64,000 nucleotides of DNA from Scilla litardierei (GCA_030789695.1 CM061135.1:113220301-113284300); one strand, 5' to 3'; positions 12,223 to 21,569 are shown, numbered from the stretch's first letter. Numbers and translations: made by a program. The notes: generated by a model from the letters alone, not told the origin.

Positions 12223-14222
12223 TGATGTGCGTTTATATTTTATATATTCACGGACGTCTTCTTCGTGATTTTCCGCCGTTTTCCGTTGTTTCATACCCGT
12301 TCTTTTGTGATTTTTAGTTTTCGTTCACTTCTTTGTGTTTTTGTGTAAATGCAGGAGATTTCCAGCATTGGGGACATATAAAGAAGATATCATGAGTCCT
12401 CGGATCAACAGGAGGAGTCACGCGCGATCCAGAGGGTCAAACGATGAAGATTGCTATTTTTCAGCCCTCAACCGATCAGTTGGACACAGCCAACCAATTG
12501 GGTGATGCACGCGTGTTCGACCCAGGCATGAGCTGAAGTGAAGAGCGGCTCACTCGATCGGTTCAGCGATCGGGTGAGATCGACACAGCTCTCTGTCTTT
12601 CGAGCTTAATTCCAACCGATCGGGTGATATCTCACCCGATCGGTTCATCTGAAGCTGAAGTTTTCCAAACGATGACCTGGTCACACCACCTGTTCTCCTC
12701 AATGACCGGTTGATGCTTTTGAAGCCCGATGTCCAAACCGACTGTCATCTCACCCGATCGGTTGACACTTCAACCGACCGGGTGGCCTTTTCTCCCCCTT
12801 TCATGCATTGCTGCTCATTCATTGAAGATCTGCTATCATTCCAGATGGATTTTGGGTGATCTTATATTTTTCTAGCGTCGGCATCGTCGTTAGCTTTCCA
12901 ACTATAGGTCGCATGCCCAAATCCGATTTTTCTACATTTTTCTGGAATTTTCTGAGTGCAGCTGTGTGCTGAAAGTGGGTGCTGTCTGGATTTCCAGTTC
13001 AACCGATCGGTTGGTGTCCGGGTGGCCATCTGGGTGAGCCAATTTTCAGCAGCTGAAGTCTCTGTTTATTCCCACCCGATCGGGTGGGCCTGTTTTGATA
13101 GTTTTAATGGGTTTTCTGTACCCGAACCGTTGGGGTTGGGGGGGGGGGGGGTTATTTATATGAGTTTGGGGCACGACTTGGAGGAGGATCTCCCCCATTT
13201 TTGGAGCAGTTTTTCTCCCCTTTCTTGGGAGTTTTAGGTTAGGTTAGATTAGGGTTTTATCTTCCAATAAACGTTGTAATGGATTGATGGGTTCAATTGC
13301 AAGCTAAGTATTTCTTTCTCTTGTTTCCAATTACTTTGTGTTGTTTTCATTTTGCTCGATGGTGAATGTGTGTTTGTCACTTTTATTGATTTCTATTATG
13401 TTCTTCACCATTGAGTAGTATTTGATGAAACCTAATACGGGTTATGGTAGGATTGATGCTTGGGATTTACGTTTGACTTGATTGCATGGTATGTGTTCGA
13501 TGGAATGTGTCAATGGGGATTTCTAGCAATCTGAGTCCAATTCGTTTGGCAACACACTAGTTGTGTTGGGGATTGGGGTCCGGTGTCTTGTCCAGTCAAG
13601 ATCCGCTTCGATGTATTGCTAGAAATCACATTCGACCTATTTGGCCATTAGGGTTACGCGGGGGTGTTTCATTGTCATTGGCGGGAGAGACCACCTCTGA
13701 TCATCGGGCTAAGGGGGATAAACTTGGCGGTTGACTCCCTAGCCATAGGTCATGCCCCTAGCATAGACATCGAGTCCTCGCGCGTGGGAACGGCTTGGAC
13801 GAAATGTTGGGATTTATCATTGTGGCCTTAATCCTCCCAGTTGCGGAAGGTGTTAATGGACATGGGAATGCCCACCATCCGAAACTGGTAGACCTAGCGC
13901 ACTAGGCATCGACCGCAATATCGGGCCATGGTCGCTAGGTACCACCTTTTGGGGCAATGTCTCACCCTGGGTCAAGTCAAATGCCAAGTGTCATGAGTGC
14001 TCTAGCCCGTGTTAGCGGGGATTCATTTCGTGTCTTTTTATTTCTTCTGTTTATTTCTACACTTCCACACATGTTATCCGGGTAGCTAGCACACAACCTA
14101 GGCGAGGCTAGTAGCCATTCAAGCCATCCACCTCCCTGAGTTCGATAAACCCGCACCCTACACTAACCGTGCACTTGCGGTAAAACGACACCGCGCCCAT
14201 ACCGTAAACGGGGCGCCGGTCA
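12223..14222 (+). repeat. Athila-B 5' LTR
   Basis: A 2000-bp LTR, TGATGTGCG...CCGGTCA. U3 carries an array of CCGATCGG hairpins (about 12470-13095), including a perfect inverted repeat with 14-bp arms near 12613-12644. A G-run and a TATTTATATG box (13153-13162) follow, then a T-rich leader. It differs from the 3' copy by many substitutions and by loss of repeat units near 13080, where the 3' copy has extra CCGATCGGGTGGGCC units. Confidence 0.92.
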
Positions 14223-14228
14223 AGTTTT

Positions 14229-14246
14229 TGGCACCGTTGCCGGGGA
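14229..14246 (+). other. Primer-binding site, tRNA-Asp type (Athila-B)
   Basis: TGGCACCGTTGCCGGGGA lies 6 bases after the LTR. It is complementary to the 3' end of plant tRNA-Asp with one mismatch, as is typical of Athila elements. Confidence 0.85.
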
Positions 14247-14365
14247 GACATTTGGTTTGATATTAGCTTAGCTTGGGTTCGTTAGACTACGCTCATAAAA
14301 AACAAATACAATAACCGAGAAATTTTTTCTCCCACCGTTCTATTATCTTTTTGTTATTCTCTTGT

Positions 14366-16826
14366 TGTAACGACTGCTTTTCATGTATATGGATTTATTA
14401 TAATATAATATATGTTTTGGTGGATTTTCTCCTCTTGTGTGGTTTTCGTCTCCGTAGATTTCATTTTCGATCGATTCGTCGTATTTTCTCGTTTCTTCCT
14501 TAGGATTGTCGATTTCGAAGTATGTCACTCGTGACGGACTTCATAACGGTCGTATCTTACTATTAGATCAAGCCTAGGAGTCTTAGGAATCGATCCCGGG
14601 GCCCCGCGCTCCGTATCGGAACTTTTGTGCTCATTAGCCGGTATAAGATGGGGCACCGACCGACTAGATGACGATCCAGTCGGTCGGCAATCCTTCTTGG
14701 ACCGACTAGTTGGCTTTCTAAAATTATTCAGGAGTTACTGTTTATCGTTAGTCGGTCTAAGAACGTTGGTTGACCGACTAGGTTACAAACTAGTCGGTCA
14801 GCAATGCTTCTTTAACCGACTAACACATCATCTTAATCTTAGTTGAGCTACTGTTTACTCTTAGTCGGTCTAAGAACATTCATCGACCGACTAGATGCTA
14901 AACTAGTCGGTCAGTATTTTTTCATGGACCGACTAACTCTAAAATCCTATTTTAGTTCAGGAGTTACTGTTTGCACTTAGTCGGTCTGCGTTGGTCGACC
15001 GACCGACTAGTTGCCAAACTAGTCGGTCAGTGGTTGCTCTTTGACCGACTAACCAGTGTTGAAACCCTAATTTTTGGGCAGCCGCCAGCCCATCCAATTT
15101 AAACCCAACCCAAACGATTTCATCTTCTCCAACACGACCCAAAACCCTAAAATCTTCCCCCTTGAGCCCCCATCTTCCTCCAAGCTTCATTTCTCCATTC
15201 CAAGCCCTAGAATCATCATCCAAACCATCCATCCACTCTATCTACCTCTCATCTTCCCCAAAATCTCATCAAATCCATCAAAATCCCCAAATCCCCCAAA
15301 AACCCTAGTTTCCCCAAACTTCTCCAATCTTTTCCAGATCTGATCCTAGGGTTCCCCGGAGTGTTCCTTCCGTCTCCTCTCTGTAAGAAATCGATCTACC
15401 GTTGTTTTCATAACCTATTTATATTATTTATGAAACCCTAATAAATTTCATGTTGTTTGTTGATTGTTCCCCCAAAACAGCGATTTCCCCGTAGATTGGC
15501 ATCCGTGTGACGAAGTGGTCGTCATCCCCGGTGCTAGGCAAGTGAAACTTGCCACCTAGGGTTTAGGCCATGTTTTAGGCCATTTTCTTATAGTAGGCGT
15601 AAAAGAGGCTAGGCGACGAAATGATACTCGCCTAGGCGCAAATTGGGGAACTAGCTTGACAACGAAGCTAGTTCCGACATTTAGCATGTTGCACAATTTC
15701 CATGTCATGTTTACTTTCCATTAACGGTACGCAAATTAATTGTCATGTCATTGCATCCTTTAAGTATTTCTGTGAATGGGTAGCTTTGCTACAATGCTTG
15801 TGTTCCTGGCTCGTGTTCCAGAAGCGGGCCATGTGTTGGTTGATAGCCAATGCCCGAATTGCGTGTTTCCGGCTAGGTGCACCCCTACGCCAAATGTTTA
15901 AGAATGCGAGCACATGTGCGGGGCAACCCCAGGCTCACTAGCTGAGTTCATTGTGCGGGGACCCTGGCTCCATTACGTGTGGGTATTGGGGGTAAGAGTT
16001 AAGCGACCAATCAACTGGGAGTCTGCCCGATCAGCAACTGCAGTGGTAAGGCGTAAACTCTTGGGTTTGGGGTAGTTGTTAAGCGGCCACTCAGCGAATG
16101 TGAAACCATTCAGCTGTAAGGCGTAAACATCTACAAACGACGTGAATAGTGAATCGATTGAGATTGATAGTAGCTTGGCTACTCTAGTCTTGTCTTGTCC
16201 CGATAATTGTTCTCTTGTACTACTTGTCTTGCCATGTTTCAATTGTGCACTCAGGTTATAACTGCCATGTCATGCATACTAAACTGCTAGGTTGCTAGTT
16301 GCCTTACTTTCAGTTTTCTTGCCCAAGTCATTTAGACTTGCTGACATGTGCCCCTTTACTCTTTTGGGTGACACATGTTAGATCCTGAGCCTGAGTACCT
16401 TGTTGAGGACGAGGTGTTTGCAGACGCCGAGCCCGAGCTTGTGTTTGACGGGGAGTATGTGGACACTGGGGACCAGTCCTAGTGTCTTCGTTGTGTTTTA
16501 CTTTTGTTAGACAGTTGTTTTGTTATCGGTGCGTAGCACCCATACTTTGTTATGTCGTTTCTTTTGTTGGCCTTGTTCTGGGCCTTTAGACTCTTTTCTT
16601 TTAGCCTGGTGGCTTTTCTGGATGTTGGACTTATTTTCTTGTTGGACAATTTATGAGATGTGAGATTTTATTTCAGTCACTGCTTGTGTTATTATTGTTA
16701 TTCCGTTGTGGTTACAGGGACCTGATTATGTATTTTTGACGCTTATCGGGTTTGGGGCTTCACAGCTCCACTCTCGTGCGGACCTTTTCACGTCTCGCCT
16801 CCATTTTAGGGAAGCGGGTCGTGACA
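14366..16826 (+). repeat. Gypsy-A 5' LTR
   Basis: A 2461-bp LTR, TGTAACGACTGC...CGTGACA, exactly the same length as the copy at 30910-33370 and nearly identical to it. U3 holds an array of GACCGACTAG/CTAGTCGGTC hairpins (14648-15052). A TTTAAA box lies near 15099. Then come a GTAAGA...ACAG intron-like segment (15383-15480), three stem-loops (15537-15553, 15609-15635, 15647-15675), a hairpin at 16344-16378 and the acidic micro-ORF. The flanking base run before it is CTTGT, but no matching right-hand duplication survives. Confidence 0.93.
16375..16482 (+). CDS. Acidic micro-ORF near LTR end (35 aa), Gypsy-A
   Basis: ATG to TAG, 35 residues. The N-terminus is MLDPEPE, the middle is rich in Glu, Asp and Val, and the C-terminus is VDTGDQS. 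The LARD-1 LTR encodes a 33-residue relative with the same first seven residues and the same VDTGDQ end. Between the two families at least seven codons differ only at the third base, which suggests selection on the peptide. The ATG sits in the 3' arm of a hairpin. No known family is recognised. It would lie in the genomic RNA leader if transcription starts in the usual U3/R position. Confidence 0.4.
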   Translation: MLDPEPEYLVEDEVFADAEPELVFDGEYVDTGDQS

Positions 16827-16969
16827 GGTTTTGTTGGTGGCCCATGCAGGTCCTTCTGTAACTGCGATTTTTGGAATAGCGATAATAATATTAGAATGTC
16901 CAATAAATTGAGTTCGACGTCCGAGTCATAAGCTATGAGTCTAATCTGATTCGTTTTCTGTGTCACTAG
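16827..16969 (+). other. Gypsy-A leader and presumed primer site
   Basis: The first 27 bases after the LTR (16827-16853) are identical in both Gypsy-A copies and in LARD-1. They contain TGGTGGCCCATGC, which begins with TGG as primer sites do. I cannot match it to a tRNA 3' end, and it is not the usual initiator-Met site. TCACTAG directly before the gag ATG could also be a splice acceptor. Confidence 0.5.
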
Positions 16970-18101
16970 ATGGCAGGAAGACGTTTCACCCGTGGTGGGG
17001 GTAGTGGCGCGGTCCCTCATGATGAGGAGCCTGAGCGGGAACCCACCAGCGGTGAGATGATGCGGATGATGCTCCAGATGATGCAAGTGCAGCAGGGCGT
17101 GCTTTTGCAAGTCCAGAATGCTCCACTTGCTCGAGCCGCCCAGGCTCTTTCGGATGCCCCTCACTCTGAGCCAGGAGCAAAGCAATTTCGGGAGCTGGGT
17201 CCCGCATATTTTGATGGTTCTGAGGGTCCTCTGGCTGCCGATGAGTGGATTCAGAACATTGAGGACAATCTGAAGATGGCCAAGATCACCCCGGCTGGAT
17301 GGGTTGATTTGGCGAAGAGGCAACTCAAGGATAATGCTCGGAATTGGTGGGATGCGGAAGAGAAGATGTTGGTGGAGCCGGTAGCTTGGGCTACCTTCAA
17401 GGCTAGATTTGAGGGTGAGTTCTTTCCGAAGGCTGCCAGGGAGGAGATGCTGCAGCGTTTTATCGATTTGAAGCAAGGGAACTCGTCGGTGGACCTATAT
17501 CACCAAGAGTTCATGAGGCTGAGTCGGTTTACACCAAAGATGGTGCAGGACGCTGAGGAGAGAGCTCAGAGGTTCCTGCAGGGGCTTGCTTCGGAGCTTC
17601 AGAGTTTTGTGACCTCTTCTAACCGGGAGTCTTATCAGAAGGTTCTGGTAGCAGCTAAGAGGCAGGAGCTGCTCGTGAACCAGAGGAAGGGGTCTGTTGT
17701 TGGTGCTGGGAAGAGGCCTGTGGAACAGGCGAGAGCTGTGGTTAGACCTGGATTCAGGCCTAATCAGTCTGCTCAGTTTAAGAGGCCAGGAGGGCCTATT
17801 CTGAAGTTTTGCCATTTCTGTGGTAAGTCTGGCCACATCAAGGATCAGTGTCGGAAGTTTTTGGGCCAGTGCCTGGTTTGCGGTGATGCTTCTCATGCCG
17901 CGAAGGATTGTCGGCATGCGAATCAGCTGCGGAGGGCTCCTGTTGCAGCACAGCCGTTGCAGCAGCGAGCGTCTGTTCCTGCTGGCCGTGGAGCAGCTCT
18001 TGTTCCGTAGAGGCAGGCTTTTCAGCAGGCTGTTCCGCCGAGGAGGCATGCTTTTCTGATGACTGCTGCGGAGAGCGAGGCTGTGGATGAGGTTATCGCA
18101 G
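16970..18101 (+). pseudogene. gag: Gypsy-A copy 1 gag (nucleocapsid), with in-frame TAG
   Basis: The start ATG at 16970 begins an Arg/Gly-rich N-terminus. A retrotransposon gag domain follows (residues about 65-235, with AYFDGSEGPLAADEWI and a FFPKAAREEM block). Two CCHC zinc knuckles close it, CHFCGKSGHIKDQC and CLVCGDASHAAKDC, which bind the genomic RNA. A Gln-rich linker then runs into a TAG at 18008-18010, beyond which the frame stays open for about 90 bases to an intron-like donor at 18102. The TAG is also present in copy 2, so it predates their separation. It may be a CAG-to-TAG change or a suppressed stop between gag and pol. Otherwise gag is full length. Confidence 0.85.
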
Positions 18102-18214
18102 GTAGTCCTCAATCTAGCTGTTACTTTCCTAGCTGGTTTGATTGTTAGATTATGTTGTTTGCTTGAACATGGTTGTTTGCTAGACTAGGGTTTGATTGTT
18201 AATTGCTTGATTAG
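18102..18214 (+). other. Putative 113-bp GT-AG intron between gag and protease (copy 1)
   Basis: The segment starts GTAGTCC, ends TTGATTAG, is T-rich and has several stops in frame. Removing it joins GCA-G to GT-GTG, and the frame passes from gag into protease exactly, keeping the expected ARVLFDSGA protease start. The same 113-bp segment is at 34646-34758 in copy 2. Splicing is inferred from sequence only. Confidence 0.55.
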
Positions 18215-21200
18215 GTGTGATTTTGGTTTGCACATTTCCTGCACGAGTCCTCTTTGACTCTGGTGCATAGATGTGCATTATTTCTCGGAGCTTCGTGGAG
18301 AGGCATTCCTTGTCGACGTCCCCTCTTCCCAAGAGTTGGAACATCGTTACAGGGAATGGCGTGGTCTCGGTGCATCGTGGTTGCAATTCTTGCTCGTTGG
18401 TGGTCTGTGGACATGAGCTTTTTGCTGATTTCATTGTCAACGACATCATCAACTATGATGCAGTTCTTGGGATGGACTGGCTTGCGAGCTTCTATGCTAC
18501 GATTGACTGCAGGAGGAAGAAGGTGGTGTTCGAGATTCCCGGACATCCAGTATTTGAGTTCAGTCATGGTAGCAGTTCGCTTGGTCCTGTCAGATTTCGG
18601 GCCAGGCCGGTGGAGGCTGTGGCTATGCAGATGGAGCTGGAGTTGCCAGCTGTGGTGCGAGATTTTGGCGACGTCTTCCCCGAGGAGATGTCTGGTTTGC
18701 CGCCTGATCGGGCTTTGGAATTTTCTATCGATCTTGTTCCAGGTGCGCAGCCGATTTCGAAGGCGCCGTATCGTATGGCACCTGCAGAATTGGAAGAGTT
18801 GCGGAAGCAATTGGATGAGCTTTTGCAGAAGGGTTATATTAATCCTAGCGTGTCTCCGTGGGGAGCCCCGGTGTTGCTGGTGAAAAAGAAAGATGGTTCG
18901 CGTCGCATGTGCGTGGATTACCAGGAGTTGAATGCGGTGACCATTAAGAATAAATACCCGTTGCCTCGCATCGATGATATTTTTGATCAGCTTGGAGGTT
19001 CGCGGGTGTTTTCAAAATTGGATTTGAGGAGTGGTTACCATCAGTTGAAGGTGAAGAAGGATGATGTTCCGAAGACAGCGTTCAGGACGAAGTATGGACA
19101 CTATGAGTTTGTGGTTATGCCTTTCGACGTAACTAACGCGCCCGCAGTTTTCATGAATCTGATGAACCTAATTTTCTACGACTTTTTGGATAAGTTTGTC
19201 GTTATCTTTATTGACGACATTCTGATCTATTCCAAGTCGGAGGAAGAGCATGCCTCGCACTTAAGGACGGTGTTGGAGATTTTGAGGAAGCATCGTTTGT
19301 ATGCTAAGTTTTCGAAGTGCGAGTTTTGGCTGGATCGAGTTGCTTTTCTCGGGCATGTGGTGACTGGAGATGGTATTTCAGTGGATCCCGAGAAGATTAG
19401 GGCCATCAGGGAGTGGCCTGTTCCGTCGTCTGCGTCTGAGATTCGGAGTTTCCTTGGACTTGCTGGTTATTATCGGCGATTCATTAAGGACTTTTCTCGT
19501 ATTGCTGAGCCGATGACCAGGTTGACGCGGAAGGATGTTGCTTTTGTTTGGTCGGGTGATTGTGAGAGTGCTTTTGGTGTTCTGAAGGAGAGGTTGACGA
19601 CTGCCCCTATTCTTGTTGTGCCTGATCGCAGCGGTGGATTTGAGATCTTTTGCGATGCTTCTGGCAAGGGTCTCGGTTGTGTGTTGCATCAGCACAGGCA
19701 TGTTGTGGCGTATGCGTCTCATCAGCTTAAGGTTCATGAGAAGAATTACCCGACGCATGATTTGGAGTTGGCTGCCGTTGTGTTTGCTCTTAAGATTTGG
19801 AGGCACTTCCTGCTGAGTGAGAAAGTGAATATTTTCACCGATCACAAAAGCTTGAAGTATATTTTCACTCAGAAGGAGCTCAACATGCGACAGCGTCGAT
19901 GGTTGGAGCTTATGGCGGATTATGAGATTGATTTGCAGTTTCACCTTGGCAAGGTGAATGTGGTTCCGGATGCTTTGAGTAGGCTTCCAGCGGTGATGAT
20001 TTTGACCTCGCAGTGGAGATTGCAGCAGGATTTTTGCGAGTCTGGTGTGGAGATTGTTCTTCCTGGGGAGGCTTCGTCGTTGATGTACATGCAGGTACAG
20101 TCGACGATCATGGATCGGATTAAGGCTGGTCAGGCTGAGGATCCGAAGCTGGTGAAGATTCGAGAGAAGGTGGAAGCCGGTCTGCGGACTGACTTTTTGA
20201 TTCATGAGGATGGCTCGCTGAGGTTCGGAGCCAGGTTGTGTGTGCCAGCTGGGGATATCAGAGAGGAGTTGATGGTGGAGGCACATAGTTCGCCGTATTC
20301 TGTGCATCCTGGTGGCACCAAGATGTACCAGGATCTCCGTCTAAATTATTGGTGGCATGGTATGAAGAGGAGCGTGGCTCGGAGTGTAGCCAAGTGCTTG
20401 GTTTGCCAGCAAGTGAAGGCGGAGCATCAGCGTACGGCCGGGTTGCTACAACCGCTTCCGATTCCGGAGTGGAAATGGCAACACATCACTATGGATTTCG
20501 TGACTGGACTACCTCGGTGTCCGAAGCAGAATGACGTGATTTGGGTGATCGTAGATCGATTGACCAAATCCGCGCACTTTATTCCGTTCCGAGTGGGACA
20601 GTCCACTGAGGCGCTAGCGAGGAGATATATGGAGGTAAACTTCTTTTACTCTCCGTTTTATTTCCTTTTCTTAGTTTGGATAGTGATGTAACGTGAATCG
20701 TGCAGGAGGTTGTGCGACTTCATGGAGTCCCCGTGAGTATCGTGTCTGACAGAGACACGAGGTTCACATCTCAGTTCTGGTAGAGTTTGCAGAAGAGCTT
20801 GGGTACGCGTCTGAGTTTCAGCATGGCGTACCATCCGCAGACGGATGGCCAGTCCGAGAGGACGATTCAGATTTTGGAAGACATGCTGAGGGCGTGCATG
20901 TTGGATTTCAAGGGTTCGTGGGAGGACCATCTGCATTTGGTGGAGTTCTCTTACAACAACAGCTTCCAGGCGAGTATTGGCATGGCGCCATTCGTCGCTC
21001 TTTATGGGAGGAAATGTCGATCGCCATTGAGTTGTGATGACGTTGGTGATCGGGAGTTGTTGGGACCTGAGATGATCGTGGAGGCCGTGGATATCGTCAG
21101 GAATATTCGGGAGAGGTTGAGAATTGCTCAGGACCGTTTTAAGCATTGGGCGGATGCTAAACGTCGTCCTTTGGAGTTTCAGCCGGGCGACCATGTGTTC

Positions 21201-21569
21201 TTGAAGATTTCCCCGAATCGTGGTGTGATTCGTTTTGGGAAGCGTGGAAAGTTGAGCCCGCGATACATTGGACCGTTTGATGTTTTGGAGAGGGTTGGCG
21301 AGGTAGCTTATCGCTTGGCCTTGCCGCCGTCTTTGGAAGGAGTTCACAATGTTTTCCATGTGTCGCAGCTTCGTCGATACATTAGCGATCTGTCTCATAC
21401 GATGGATTTTTCGAAGATTACCGTTCGCCCCGATATGACGTATGACCAGCATCCAGTGCAGATTCTGGACAGGCGTCAGAAATCGATTCGGAACAAGATT
21501 GTCAATCTTGTGAGGGTGATGTGGCGACACGGCTCACCTGGAGAGTCTACTTGGGAGAATGAGGATGAG
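18215..21569 (+). pseudogene. pol: Gypsy-A copy 1 pol: protease, RT, RNase H, integrase, chromodomain (5' part)
   Basis: Domains in order: aspartic protease (VLFDSGA near 18240, AVLGMDW near 18465); reverse transcriptase (VDYQELN near 18915, catalytic FIDDILIYS near 19210); RNase H ([12 protein letters not shown], then [12 protein letters not shown]); integrase with an HHCC zinc finger (HPGGTKM...CLVCQQ), the first catalytic Asp in MDFVTGLP and the second in SDRDTRF; then a chromodomain beginning HPVQILDRR near 21450. This order and the chromodomain mark a Tekay-type chromovirus. Stops at 18268-18270 (TAG, protease) and 20781-20783 (TAG, integrase) disable it. VDYQELN has Gln where copy 2 has Arg. 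LARD-1 splits the chromodomain at 21569; the last codons are at 30825-30863. Confidence 0.9.
20635..20705 (+). other. Putative 71-bp GT-AG intron inside integrase (copy 1)
   Basis: The segment starts GTAAAC and ends GTGCAG, is T-rich with a TAACG branch-like sequence, and has stops in the pol frame. Its removal joins ATG-GAG to GAG-GTT-GTG and restores the integrase frame before the LHGVP block. 71 is not a multiple of three, so the frame change depends on its removal. Copy 2 has the same segment at 37179-37249. Confidence 0.6.

Noticed and set aside
12470..13095. CCGATCGG arrays considered as a CRISPR array
   Set aside because: Units are short, irregularly spaced palindromes in LTR U3 of a plant element; there are no uniform spacers or cas genes.
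16827..16853. tRNA gene fragment resembling the initiator-Met anticodon arm
   Set aside because: The resemblance is short, in sense orientation, and lacks the rest of a cloverleaf.
16760..20307. Long minus-strand open frames opposite Gypsy-A gag and pol
   Set aside because: They are antisense shadows of the coding strand, with Leu/His-rich low-information sequence repeated in both copies.
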